Positions 48,740-61,895 of a stretch of DNA of 64,000 nt are shown here, one piece after another. Location of the stretch: assembly GCA_033439795.1 (NCBI GenBank), contig JAUTDP010000013.1:1736001-1800000 (forward strand). Reading direction: 5' to 3'. The position numbers and the translations under genes were made by a program. This stretch comes from Sordaria brevicollis (lineage: Eukaryota; Ascomycota; Sordariomycetes; Sordariales; Sordariaceae). Each line of letters begins with the position of its first letter. Within the stretch, counting starts at the first letter, position 1. Under the pieces are notes generated by a model that worked only from the letters and a program-made list of their open reading frames with translations, did not search any database and was not told the origin of the DNA.

Positions 48740-49060
48740 AATAAAACGTTAAAAATCTTTTAAGGTTTCTAGGACGCTTTAATCGATAATAATATTAACT
48801 TTTTCGGGATTTATACGTAAATTATTGCGGGAAATAATAAACCTTAAATATTTCGTTTTATATTTATAAAATTCGTATTTCCGGATATTAATAATTAAGT
48901 TTGCTTTTATAAACTTCTTTATAACGTTTTCGAAATAATATTTATATTCTACTTTAATCCCGCTATAAATAAATATATCGTCGAAGTAGGTTATAATATA
49001 TTTATTTAAGATATTAAATAAAACGTAATTAATATAATATTAAAACGATATTAACGCGTT
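48740..49060 (-). pseudogene. Reverse transcriptase relic of element B
   Basis: Minus-strand reading gives the palm motif YFDDIFIYS with both catalytic aspartates intact. The thumb segment follows with NIRKYEFYKYKTKYL, INPEKVNII and a final FINFANFY block. One TGG-to-TAA change in this segment marks RIP. Confidence 0.8.
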
Positions 49061-52000
49061 TATTATACCGAAATTTATAATAAAGTATTCGAAGAGATTA
49101 AATTTAATAATAAATACAATTTTTTATTTATCGCCTTTAACGATATATAAACGGTTAAAAGTTGTAATAATATTAAATTTATTAAATTATTTCGCTTTAT
49201 AGAGGGAATTAATTATTTTATAAATAAGGGGAATAAAATATTTATTCTTTATTATAATATTATTCAACCTGTAGTAATTAATATAAATTTATACGCCACC
49301 CCCTAATTTTTAAATTAAAAATATAAGGGTAACCGTAAAAGATAAATTTAGGCGGATAAAATTAAAGGCTAAGTAATTATTTAAATATTTATATATAATA
49401 TAAAATTCTTTTTAGGATATAAGGCGTAAGTAATAATATAAGGGGGTTTAACCGGGGATAAAATCGATTTTATAATCGAAAGGGTAGTAAAGCGGTATTA
49501 TTTTTATAATTTTAGGGTCGAAAGCTTTTTAAAAGTAATAAAAGTATTTCGGTAAAGTTTCGATAATTTCTATATAAATAAATATTAATTTTCCGTCGAT
49601 ATATTTTTAGATATTTTCCGCCGAAACGGCCCAGAATTATAATTATTCCGTTATTTAATTTTAATAATTAATTAAAAATTAATAAAGGGGGATAAATATA
49701 AATTAACCGGCGAAGACCGTACGAAGTATAATATCGTCGAAATCGTTAAAGGTTTAATTAAAATCCTCGGAGTCGGGATTAAAGAATAAAATTATAACCG
49801 TCGGCGAATTATTATTAATACCGGGGAAAAGTATTATAATTTCGGTAAAGTAGTAAAATTAATTAGGAATATATTTAAAGATTTTTACGCTAGGTTTTTT
49901 ATACGTTAAAATAAAATTAGGGGTAAATAATAGGCGGATAATTATATTTTATAATTAATTACAGCTATTTAGATAGGAGCGGGCCTTTAAAATATAATAG
50001 GGGGAAATAAAACGGCGGCGAAGTTTTTATAATTTAATAAAGGGTTAGGTTGGGTTTTAGAATATAAATTTAATTTTTAATAATATTTAAGGGGTTATAA
50101 CCGGTAGGGGAAGGTTTAATATATCTTCGACGGAGGGCGAAAAAAGTAAAAATATTTCCTTAATAATAAAATTAAGGAAATTTATAATATTTTATAATTA
50201 ATTTATAATAAGGTTATACCTTTTTAATTAAAAGAAATTAAAGATAATATCGGGGCTATTAAAAGGCTAGACGAAGAAAATAAAATAATCCGTAAAAAAA
50301 CCGATAAAATAAAATATAATATAAATATAGGAAATAAAACCTCCTTCGCGATTATTAATTAAACGGAAGGTATAAGGGTAATAGAAAAATATTAAAGGGA
50401 GAATATAATATTATATAAAGGAAGAATTAATAAAGTTTATTAGCGAATATTTAAAATTAATTATTATAAAATATAGCGTTTCGGGGGCGTTATTAGAGCG
50501 AATAAAATTTGAAAAAAAGAAATTAATATTTAATCCTATAGAATATAAATATAAATCTTCTAATTCTTTTATATTACGCTTTTAGCGGCGATTTTTATTA
50601 AAAGTTAAGCTTTTCCCGCTTTAAGCGTCGGCATCGAAATTAAAGCGTTTTAAACGGGAGTAGGGGTTTAAATTTTATATTTCGCTTTAATTATATAAAT
50701 TATAATATAATAACCGGCCCTACCGTAATATATATATAAATTTTCCACTTTATAGTAGGCTTATTCCTCTATAAAAATAGGGTTATTAAATTTCCCTATA
50801 GGGGTAGAAATTTTATTAAAAATTATAAGGTCGCTAGCGGGTTAAACGGGGGTAAATAATAAAATACCGGCGTAATAATTAACGTTTAATAAATTAATAA
50901 TAAATTTATAGAAAAAGTTTATTTAATTTTCGAAATCGTCGGAGGCCGGGTAATTAATATTAATAATATTAACGAAAATATCCTAAAAGTATTTATTAAT
51001 TTTCGATTTAAAAGCGTCGATATAGCGGCGAATATTAAATTCGTAAAAATTAACGAATTTAATAAACGTAAAAATAAAATCGGCGAAAGGAAGGGTACTT
51101 TATTATAAGTGGTTTATTTCCTAAATTATTTTAATATAAATATCGAAAATAATATAATATAAATCGAATTACTTAAAGAAATTTTAAAAATCAATAAAGC
51201 TTACAAGTTAAGTAATAAAATTCTAAAGGGAAGTTATAATTATATCGACCTTAAAGCGAATACGTATAAAAACGTCGTTAAAAAGGCATTAAAAAATATA
51301 AAGGATTTAATTAATAAATATTAAATAAATAGCGTAATCGATAGCGAATTTAATATTAATAAAAAATTTCTAATTAATATATTCCTTTTATCGTTTTACG
51401 AAGGAATATTCAACGCCGGTAAAAATAAAGGGTTCGGCGTTACGGGTACGGCTAAATAAGGAAGGGGATAAAAAAAGAAAAGCGATAAATAGAAATTAAA
51501 AATTAGTTTAATTAATAACGTATTAACGAATTTAGAATATAATTTTAATAATATATTAATTAGCCTTAAATTAAATAGCGTTAATTTACTAATCGGTTAT
51601 ATTAGCCCGAACGGTTTAAAAGCGGATAGCGGCCTCGAATTAGGAAATACGGAGGAAGGTTTAATTGGTTTACTTTTATATTTTAATAATTTTTTAAACG
51701 AATTCGGTAATACGGTTATAAAATTAAATTTCGGAATAGGAAATTATATTAAAGTTTATTATAATTTGGGTTTAAGCGTTATAAATATAATTTTAAGCGC
51801 AATTAAATTAAGCCTTAATAGCGTCGAAGTAAATACGGAATTAAGAAAGGAATTCGGAATCCGCTTTTATAATATTTATAAAACGAAAAAAGTCGTCCCG
51901 TAGGTTATAAATAATAATATTAATATAAAATTAATTATAAAAAGGAAAAAAGTTAGTAACGAAGGTTTATCATTCGCCGTTGGAATTAGGGCTTGGAATA

Positions 52001-52279
52001 TTTATATTGGACGTTTCGGGGCTATTTAGGTTTATAATTAGGATTAAATTTGGGTTTAAATAAACGTAAAAGCGGAGAAAAATTAATAATATTTAATCGT
52101 AAAGTTAATAAAGGGTCGATAATATTCAGTCGAAATAATAATTAATAAAAAGGATAAGGGATTTCGTAAAAAGGGGTTCGATAAAATTTAATTAAAAAAG
52201 ATTAATACCGTTTTTATAAATTAATTAAAGCGAAACGCTTAATAAACGCTAAATTATTAATTATAGAAAAGTATAATAA

Positions 52280-52486
52280 ATTATTACGATACCGATTTAA
52301 TAGAGGTTTGGAGAAGATATATTATTATATAAAGAGGAGAAAATCGAAAGAGAATAGCGAAAACTCTGCTCTCGGACTTATATATATAAGTAAGGTGGAG
52401 ATATAATTATAGGCACGATTATACTCCGCTAGTAGTTCGGTATTAAGATACCTAGGGAGCGCTGCCGACAATCTGGTGCCGTAACA
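52280..52486 (-). repeat. 5' LTR of element B
   Basis: Direct repeat of 44624-44832. On the - strand it carries a TATA-like run (cttatatatataag, about 52377-52390), a plausible former promoter core. Confidence 0.8.
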
Positions 52487-54269
52487 GCTATAATTATTAG
52501 CCGATAATATAATTAGTTAATTAAAAAAGATTTACTAGTACTACCTCTTCCGTTGATTTATATAAGAAGCTATTCTAGATTTTAATTATTAAAAATAATT
52601 CGATAATAATTAATAAATATATTAAAGATTATACGTTATTCGGTATTGAATTAATTATATTACAATTCGATATAAATAGTATTAATATCGAGAAATCCCT
52701 TACGAAACTTCTAATATTCCTATTTAAAACCGAGAAAGCTTTGAAATTTAGTATAATATTATTATTAATTAAAGATATTAATAAATCGATTACTTAGAAT
52801 ATTCCTAAGATTATTTTCTTCTTCTTTACGGATATAATTAGGTCTTTCTTTAGTAGTATCCTCTTAATTAGGCTTATTTACTTCCTTTAATTAATTAGGA
52901 GGTTCGAAGTCTTCTTTAAAAATGGGGGTTGGCAAAATATTATAATAATTATTAAGATATTAATAAAATAGTTAATAAATATTAAATATTTCTTCGTATA
53001 TATTATATCGAATATTATCGACGGTAAATAAATTATTAAGACGGCGGTGAGGGTAATAAAGTATAAATTTAATACGGGTCTAATTTTTACGTTAATGGGC
53101 ATCGTTAATTTTATATATTAGGAAGTAATTAATAATTTTATATTTAGCGTAATCGGTAAGGGGTTTAGGCCGTATTATTTAAATATTAAATATAATATAG
53201 AATTGGAAATATAAGATATTAATATATTTATCTTTACGAGCCTAATATTTTTAATATAATAAACGACCTTAAACGATTCGGTTATTAGTATTAATATAAA
53301 TTCTAATAATAATTTTATCTTTATTTCTATTAATTTTAACGGTATTAACGGCTTTAACGGTTATATTTTACCTTCTCCTTTTAGTATTAAATAAATTAAC
53401 TTTAGGATTAGTAATAATAATACCCCGATAATTATAATAACGATAATTAATAATAATAATAATTCGAATATTCTTTTAAAGAGGAAGGTTAAAAAGAATA
53501 TATATAACCTCTTAAATTGACTAATCACGCTCACCGACGAATTTATTTATAAATTTTACTACAAATTATTTAATAGGTTAATAGGTATTATTAAAAAGTA
53601 GTATAAGGTCGGTAGCGATTTTATCGAAAGTCTTTAATTTTATTTCTACCTTTGAAATATATTTGGTAATATAATTTAGTATAGCGTTTATAGAAAAGTA
53701 TAATTATATATCTATATTAATTATCCATTTTAGTATAATATTAATAATAAATTAATTAAATTAGGTATTATTACGTTTTCTATTAAAGAGTTAGAAATTA
53801 AGGTTAATACGGGTAATAAATAGAGGGTTATTATAGAGTCTTCTTAAGAAATAAAATCGATATTTCTTCTATTTAATTTTATTAAATATAGCGGTACCTT
53901 CGAAAATTTAACGGCGAACTCGAAGATAATATATATTATTATATTTATATCTCTGGAATCGGTTAATTATATTAGAAAGTTCTTAAAAAGTAGGATTAAT
54001 ATTTTTATATAATCGATTTAAGATATTAGAACGGTTAATATAATATTATATAACGGATTCGGGGATGCTAACCGGGCGGGCCGGAATAAAAGGTAGATCG
54101 GGGCCGAAAACCGGGGGTAGAGGCGGATTGAATATTAGAAGGAGGGCCGGGTTTAAAATTTCTTAATTATTAGGCGGGGGAGGAAGATTCTCTAAATTAA
54201 TAATATTTTAATTCTTTAGGGGAAGATAGATATTTTAATTTTCGGTTTGGGACGGAGCGTTTTGGACTT

Positions 54270-54400
54270 TAATATTTTTATTTTTAATCCGAGCTTGAAG
54301 ATTTTCGGTTTAAGACGGAGTATTTTCGGCTTAAGCCTAAAGATTTTCGGCTTGAATATCCGGATTTTCGGCCTAAGTTCTAGTATTATCGTTTCTACTA
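54270..54400. repeat. Minisatellite with a TTTTCGG core
   Basis: The core attttcggyttaag recurs about six times at spacings of roughly 15-25 bp (gaagattttcggtttaag, agtattttcggcttaag, aagattttcggcttgaa, gattttcggcctaag). It lies inside an open + strand frame of 65 codons (54247-54444) that reads as repeated IFGL. On the - strand the same unit reads as repeated SRKS-type serine/basic peptide, the more likely former coding sense given the neighbouring minus-strand proline-rich remnants. Confidence 0.75.
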
Positions 54401-55334
54401 TTATTATTTTCGGTATTCCGAAGTTAATGACGAAGTTAAAGTAATAAACCTTTTAAGTCGTTATTAAAGTAGGCTTCCAGCGCTTATTCGATTTAATAAA
54501 GAATTGGGTTATATACGGTAATATAATAACCCTATAATTTAATAAATAATCTTTGAACTTCCGGATTTATTAAATTAGGAGTATTAATTTTATTAACTTA
54601 ATAAATATTATAGGTATAATTAATACCGCGGGCTTAAAATTCAAAACGCTATTAATAATTATCGAATTAAAACTTTAGGATAAAGTAGTATTCCTTAAAT
54701 AATTCGAAGTATTTTTAAAAGTAATAAATCGCAATATAGGGGTTATTAAAAATATTTTCCTTTAATATACGCTTTTATTAATTATTTATCGATTTTAATT
54801 ATTGGTTATAATATAGTATTAATTTAACCAAATTGCGCTAATAATTATTAATTGTATTAAACGTTATAAATATTATTAATATATTTAAAAAGTTGATATA
54901 TATTAATAGGTTTCTAGACTTTTATATTTAATATAGCCGGGTACTAAGGAGTATTTTAATATATTATAAAATCGAATTAAGTAGTTTAATGGATTCTTTA
55001 TTTTTTTTACGGAAATATTTTTAAAAAAGGTTTATATTAGTAAATACTATAGGATTAAAATTAGGGAAATTGGTATAATAAGCGCTTTTCGAATATATTA
55101 TACTTCGTATTTATAAATTAAATATAATATAATAAAAACGTTTATATCGAATAAAACGACTATTATACTATTTTATATAATACCGAATTTATTCGAGGAA
55201 TATAATTTTATACGGGCGAGGGCTAAGAAATTCCCTTTTATTATAAGGAAATAATATTAGGAATATTAGTGAAAGGATTAGTTAATTGTATTGAAATTCG
55301 TTAATAGGTTAATTACAAAGGGGGTTTTATTAAA

Positions 55335-55430
55335 TATAAAAGGGAGGACGCGGAGGGGGGCCGTTAACGGGATTTTTAGCGGCCGGAGCCGGAGTTGGGG
55401 CCGGTGGCGGTGGCGGTGGTGGTTTAAAAA
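55335..55430 (-). pseudogene. Proline-rich protein remnant
   Basis: On the - strand this segment reads as a run of prolines and alanines (PPPPPPPAPTPAPAAKNP) and continues with PPPRPPF. CCN-rich codons resist RIP better than CA-containing ones, which explains the G/C island in AT-rich DNA. A similar remnant on the same strand lies at 54055-54200 (PGPPS, STPGFRPRSTF). They may come from one decayed gene or Gag-like protein. Confidence 0.5.
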
Positions 55431-58400
55431 CGGGGCCTTCGGTAGGAAATTATATAGGAAGTTGGGCCGGTTGCGGTAATTAATTAGCCGGTATATCGCT
55501 AATTTAAACGGGAGTAAAATTGGGATTTAATATTGGGTCGTTTCGAAATTAAGTTTATAATTATTCTATATTATCGAGAATACTATTTATAAAATTAAAT
55601 ATAATATGGATATTAAATTAGTTAACCTTAATTATAATTTTATTAAATTGTTATTAATCTTTAGGATTTAGTTTTTTAATATTAATATCGTTAATATCGA
55701 TAATGGTAATTTAATTAAAAATATTATTATTTTTTAGTAGGGCGGTAAGCTTAATTGGATTAATCTCGATATAAATATAACCGGGATAGTTATTTTTTAA
55801 GAATATTAATTATCGTTCGATTTTTCGATAATTAATTCTAAAATCCCGGCGAATATAATTAATAATATAAGGTTAATTACGAACGTTGCGAATTTTTATT
55901 AAAATAACGTCGATTTTTTGAAGGATGTAAAGGAATTAACGATAAACGTAATTAATATTTCGAAGGAAGTTAATATAATAACCGCGGTATTTCCGTTATT
56001 TATTACTAAAGGTATAAATATTTAAGTAATCGAATTAGTAAAATTGAATATAAATAATAAAAACGGTAAAGTAATTTATTAATATAAATATAAATATAGG
56101 AGATTAGTATTTCCTTTATAAGTTTAAGAGTAGGAAGATTGTATATTGGATTATAAATATAGAATATATTAAAATTTATATTATTTTCGAGGTTATATAG
56201 GAATGGTTTATTGGGTTTTATAGCGGCGTTAATACGTAAGTAACGTTTATAAATATTTTATATATTAATATTAATATTGAATTATTTTTTTTAATAACGG
56301 TCGTATTTAATTATAATAATTAGGTTTATAGTTCGATAAAAGTTAAAGTTGAATTAATAATTTAGATTAGGAATAGCCTTAGTATTTATATTTCTATTAA
56401 AGATTAGATTGCGGTCGAATTAAATTCTTAGGAAATTAAGAAATTGTAGACCGGGGGATTTATTACGTAATAGTCGTATTTAGTAGGGCTTTAAATTAAA
56501 AAGTCGACCTCTACGTAATATTTAAAAGGGGTTAGGTAAATTATTGGAATTAAGGGTACTTGTATTATAAATAAAATTATTAATATCGAATATCGAATTA
56601 AAATTATTAAGAGTATTTTTTATTCGGGGAAATCGAATTAGATTATTAAAGAAATTATTATTATTATATTAATTTTCGTTTTATCGAATAATATTATAAG
56701 GATTAATTTCTTTTTAATAGGACCGATAATAATTATATTCGATATTATTATAGTCGAAGAATTGCCCGCGGGGGAATTAACGTTTATAATAAATATAAAT
56801 TTTGGGTTCGTTTCGAATATTATAATAGAGGTTATTATAGGTATAAATAATTTAGAAATTTATAATAAGGTTTCGATTAATTAATTATTTAAATTAATAA
56901 TAACTTAGGTAAATGAAATAAGGATTTTTATTATTTTTAATATCGTTAGTAATAATTATTTAATTATTTTTTCGAGAAGGGAAGGTATTTAAATTACGAT
57001 TAAGGGGTTTCCTATAATACTAATAAATATTATATTTTATATAGAATTTAAGATCGGTAAAATTTATACGCGGCTATTTTCGATAATAATTGCGATATAT
57101 CTTAGTTAAATTCTTATAATCGTTATAATTATCGAATTCTTAATAATTATTATTATTAATAAATTTTAAACGCGGTTATTCCCGGCGATAATTATAATAT
57201 TCTTTAATTTAATATTAAATATTAGTATATAGGAGGGAGATATAAATAATATAAATTATATAATTATTTAGGGTATCCGGTAACCGGTTATTAAAATAGC
57301 GAAGAAGGTTATAAATATCGTATCGAAATAATTAGGCTTGAAGTTAAAAGGGTGAAAGATTTATAATAATTTCTTAAAAATTAGGGTATTATCGAGCAAT
57401 TAGAGTGGTTATAAATAGCGTTAATAATACCAATTCGCCTTTCCTCTTCTATTACCGGTAGTTACGTTGAATTTCCAATTATTAAACGCGTATTTTAATA
57501 ATCTTTTTATTATCCTATAAAAAGAATAATTAATATAAAATATTAATAATAATAATAATAATAATAGTAATAACGATGTTTATTTATAAATATTTTCCCC
57601 TTTTTAAAATCTTAGGTATATTTAAAATCGAATGTAAAACCTTATTTTTAATCGATTAGTATTTTAGGTCGTACTCTTTAAATCGATAAATTTTACTTCG
57701 AGGCTCTAATTACTATATTTATTAACGTTTATAAATAGGGCAGATTATTAATAATAAATAATTGGTATTAATTATACCCTATTTATTAATATAAGTATAA
57801 ATAAAACGCTTATTAGTATAAAATTCTTAAAATGTAGTTTTTTAATTCTCTAACCCAAATTTTACTATACGAACGTTTAATTCGGCTCGTTAGCGTATAA
57901 ATTAATTATATTAAGCTTCGCTCTATCGCTATTATTAAAGAAGATATAAACGGCGTTATTTATAGATATTAGAACGTTAAGGTTAGATAGCGGGTTATTA
58001 AAGGAGAGGTTTATTTCGATAACGCTATCCTTTAAAATTACGTATTATTAAAATATTAAGGGTAAAAGTTTAACGACCGAAAAGAATTTAATTAAAAGTA
58101 TTTTATATATAAAGTTAATAAAGTTATTAAGGTTGCGGCCGTTAAGGTTAATCGATAAATAAATTTTATTTTTATTATTATTATTTTTTTACTTTAAATT
58201 CTTATTTAATTATAGTATAGGGATTAAATATATTACTTTTAATAAATTATTATATATTTTATTGCCGTTGAAACTCTTTAAATTCTTAAGTAGAAATAAT
58301 ATCTTTACTTTTATTATAGTTATAACGGCGGCGATTTAAGCGCTAAAATACTAAATTTTAGGGTTAATAATTTCGGATAATAAAATCGGTAAAACGTTAA

Positions 58401-59209
58401 TTAAAAGCCGGAGGAGTAACCGGGTTTTAAATTATTAGAACGGGAGGCGGTAATAGCAGTAGGGGATTTTAAATAATATTATAGAATATTTAAAATATAA
58501 ATAAGCGGGGGGTACGGCGGTGTGGTTAATCTTTTAAGGATAAAAATAATATTTTAATTAAATACCTTTTATTATTAATAATAGTTAATATAATATTTAA
58601 AATAATAGTTCGAATATAACTTCTTCGCTTCTTATTTTAATTATCGGTTTAAAAGATAAAAAGTTAATTATTTAAAATAATAGTTAGCTAATTAGTGCCC
58701 CCTAAGTCGTACCCGCAATCCCCCTCGGTTCGGGTTATAATAATAATTTACTTTTATAAGCATTTTATTTACCCGCGGGTAGTAAATTAATACAGTATTT
58801 TAGGATTTTATTAATAGGATTTATATATTTTTAAGGATTTACCGTTATATAAATAATATTAATTAATTAATTGAATAATTAGAAAGGAATAATAATGAAA
58901 AAAGGATAATATAAATATAAATTTATAATTCTCTAACGGTAAGTATTATAAATAGTAATATAAGCGTTAAAATTCTTTTTATTAACGAAGTCTTATATTG
59001 GTTTAATTTTTTTATATATTTTGTATTTTTTTATTAATTCTTTTATATTATATAATTGAATAATTGAAATTGAAAAATAAATAAAAAGATAGACCCCGAT
59101 CGATAATAATTTTATTTTATTTAACCGCTAATATTTTCTCCTTCACTTAGTCCGGTAATAATAACGGTTATTTAATTTTAAAGAAGAACGCTATAATAAA
59201 TAAAACGCT

Positions 59210-60170
59210 GATTTAATATAGTAAAGTTTTAAAAGAAGTCGGGAAATAATTATAATATTATTTTCTACGGTTAGGTATCGGCCGGGGTATTTGAGGGTCG
59301 GTTTAATAAATTATAGGGTTAAGAGTAGTTATTATAAAAAAGAAATTAATAGGGGAAGAAGGGAGGGGAAATGGGAAAATTAATTATATTTTTAATTTAA
59401 TTTGGTAATTTGGCGTAAAAAGGCCGGGTATTAATACCCTCCTATTGAAGAACGATGGCGAATAATTCTTTATAACGAAATTATCGTATTAATCGAGAAA
59501 ATAAAGGTGAAAGAAATTAGGAGATAATTAATAATTACTTTAATATCGTTTTTAATTACTAAAAAGTGGATTCTAGTTTAGAGAGAGGAAAGGGCTTTTC
59601 TAATTTTTAATTAAAGTTTGGAAATTTTAATTCTTTAGTAAATATTTTGTAGCCTCTAAGTATTAAATATCGAAGTTATTAATAATATTTAGGACGAATT
59701 AAAAGAAGCGGAAGATTCTTTTTAGTAGAAGGATTATATTGGTAGGATAATTATAATTGTAGGGTTAAAAATTAATGGGGGAAGAATAAAGGGGAGAGGG
59801 GTAAATTAATTATTAATTAGGCAATTTTGCGTAGAACGGCCGGGCGCCGATTTTATCCTATTATAGGGTAATAATGAACGATTCTAAAATTAAAGTTTTA
59901 AAAAAAGTTGGAAAATAATTTAATTATTAAAATTTATGGGAATAAATTATAATTGAAATTTAAAATAATAATAAAAGAAAATTAATTGTAATATAAAGGG
60001 GAAGAAAAAGGAGGGGATAGGGAAGATTAACCTTCTTCTAAAAAAAGTCGGAGGATAACCTTTCTAAAAAAAAATTGGGAAATAATTATATAATAAAGAG
60101 GGGAGAATTTAGGAATTGAAAAAGGCGGGGGGGAAATTTTTATACCTTTTTAAAAAGGTGCTGATAGGTA
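59210..60170. repeat. Degenerate tandem or clustered repeats, RIP-mutated
   Basis: A block ggggaagaa plus aggggaggg-like purines recurs near 59347, 59777 and 59998. A block gg(c/t)aat-tt-gcgta-a-ggccggg recurs near 59407 and 59820. A block aaagttttaaaa-aagt(c/t)gg-aa(a)taat recurs near 59224 and 59894, with a shorter relative at 60040. The order is conserved with spacings near 410-430 bp and 220 bp. Individual units are too diverged to define exactly. Confidence 0.55.
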
Positions 60171-60309
60171 TTTAATAGGCGCGTTACTAAATGGTAAGAT
60201 TTATACTCGTTCGTATTTATTACCGTCGTAATTTTTTTATTTATTAATAAATAACGGTCGAAATAATAAGCGGTAATAGTAAATAATCGTTTAAATAAAA
60301 GGTAGTAGG

Positions 60310-60840
60310 GTCGATTTAGAGTAATAGTCGCGGTCGCGGGTAGCGGTCGCGGGTAAATAATATTACGATTTCTTAATTAATATTATAGGGTAGAAAGTAT
60401 TAATTACGGGTAGTAATTACCGCCCGGGGGAAGGTATTAATCGCGGGTAATAATTACCGCCGGGGGAAGGTATTAATTGCGCCGCGGTTAGTCGGTTGGG
60501 TACCGCCTAATTACCTAATTAAATAGAGCCCTGTAAATAACGTACGCAATTATTTAAAGTATTAAAATCGATAAATATAATAATATTTAAATAATTATTA
60601 ATATTACGCAACGTTATTTAATAAAAGTAGTAATAAAAGTAGTAATATTAATTAAAAATAATAATAAAAGTAATAATATTAGTTGAAGGTAATAAAGTAA
60701 AAGGTAATAAAATAACGTAGGGTAATAATATAAGGTAGGAGATTTATTGGGAAGGAGGTTTAGCGGTACGAAAATTGCTGGGAGGGAGATTTAGCGGTAA
60801 AGGGAATTACCGGTAGTATTAAATTTGCTGGCAACGTTAT
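60310..60840. repeat. Short GC-rich and AT-rich simple repeats
   Basis: agcggtcgcgggta occurs in tandem near 60338-60358. A unit of about 49 bp containing aattaccgcc(c)gggggaaggtattaat occurs twice near 60410-60480. AGTAATA-type repeats fill 60620-60720. A gggagatttagcggta-like unit occurs twice near 60750-60800. Confidence 0.6.
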
Positions 60841-61249
60841 ACCTTTGTAAGTATGTAATTACGGTCGTAGGTAAATATTTATAGAAACCCGTATACCGGG
60901 TTGTATATTAATCGAATTTTATAACGCTATATCGCTACGAAAATTAAGTGCATCGAAAAACGGAAAATATAAGTAAATACGTAGTAATTATTTTTATATA
61001 TATATAAAATTATATTAGAACGCGATTGTTTTTAATTAGGTTAGGATTGATTGAATATTATATTAATTGCGATTTTTTGAACTTTTGAGTTTAGTTGAAT
61101 TTAGATATTTCCCGATTCGGTAGGATATAGGTTTGAGGATTCCGTAATTAATCTGCCGTCCGAACCGTTATAGATAGAAACGCCGCTCCTACCGTCTCGT
61201 CGTATAGGTCCCCCTTATTTAATATTGGGATGGAAGAGGGGGGGGGGGG

Positions 61250-61895
61250 ACCACATGCTCCTCAACGTGCGGATGGGCGTTTTAATAACACTCTAACTTG
61301 ACTATACCCAATCGATTGATTGAACTCACTAAACATCATGAACTTCATTCGCAAACCAACAGTCTTAAATGTCATCAGCTAGGATTGGACAGTCTTAAAT
61401 GTCATCAGCTAGGATTGGACAAACTACGAATTTCGACCCTGAATGGGCGTCACCCTTATGTAAGTAAGCCCAAGCCCTGGCGGTCTTATATGGTCACCGG
61501 GTTATCGCTTAAAGTTGTGTGTACAGCCACAGTAATACGGAGCGAAGTTTCACCCACGCCTACCAAAATGAGCACGCTCATTCGTCCAACTAAGCTTGAA
61601 AGAAATGTCCACGTCAAATGCGCGGTAAGGCTGTACTGATGGCTGAAAAAGAAAATGGTGGGCGTCGCGGCGGAAAGCGACGAAAGCGACCAGGAGAAAG
61701 GGGTGAATGTGATGGATGAATTGAAGTATGCGTCGATTGAAAGTTTTAAACTTTACAACAACATAAAAAGGCTGCCAAGTGCTTCGCATACATTTGCTCG
61801 TTGATATGGATGTGTGTTTGCCTTCATTCCTTTGAGCATTCGAGAGAGTACTTGCTATCACATTCGAACTTTGCCGAGAAATTCACCTCTTCGTC
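61250..61895. other. Unique DNA upstream of the RTA1-like gene
   Basis: This starts immediately after a 12-G run (about 61238-61249) that marks the RIP border. It contains a perfect 30-bp tandem duplication and then the presumptive promoter. A 113-codon + strand ORF (61298-61639) spans the duplication, but I recognise no domain in it. Confidence 0.5.
61361..61420. repeat. Perfect 30-bp tandem duplication
   Basis: The unit beginning agtcttaaatgtcatcagct is repeated exactly twice with no spacer. It adds ten codons without frameshift in the only long frame. Lack of any difference between copies suggests it is recent. Confidence 0.95.

Larger units (their letters stand above)
44624..52486 (-). 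mobile_element. RIP-inactivated Ty3/gypsy LTR retrotransposon (element B), minus strand
   Basis: Direct repeats of about 208 bp (44624-44832 and 52280-52486) enclose a 7.4-kb interior. On the - strand the interior reads as decayed reverse transcriptase (catalytic box YFDDIFIYS near 48965-48995), then integrase at lower coordinates (about 47300-47610). That is the RT-before-IN order of Ty3/gypsy. Stops occur in all frames and CpA/TpG is depleted. The LTRs differ from those of element A in length and sequence, so this is a different family. Confidence 0.85.
52487..59209. other. RIP-mutated DNA with undecodable repeats
   Basis: About 6.7 kb of AT-rich, stop-filled sequence. I recognise no gene. 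Locally G-rich segments (54055-54200, 55335-55430) keep CpG and CpC but not CpA, as RIP predicts. On the - strand both read as proline-rich protein remnants. Further blocks near 57.85-58.1 kb look like former coding DNA without a nameable domain. Confidence 0.5.

Noticed and set aside
42045..61240. Centromere core
   Set aside because: The block is AT-rich and repeat-filled like Neurospora centromeres, but at about 19 kb between ordinary genes it is far smaller than expected. Dispersed heterochromatin fits better.
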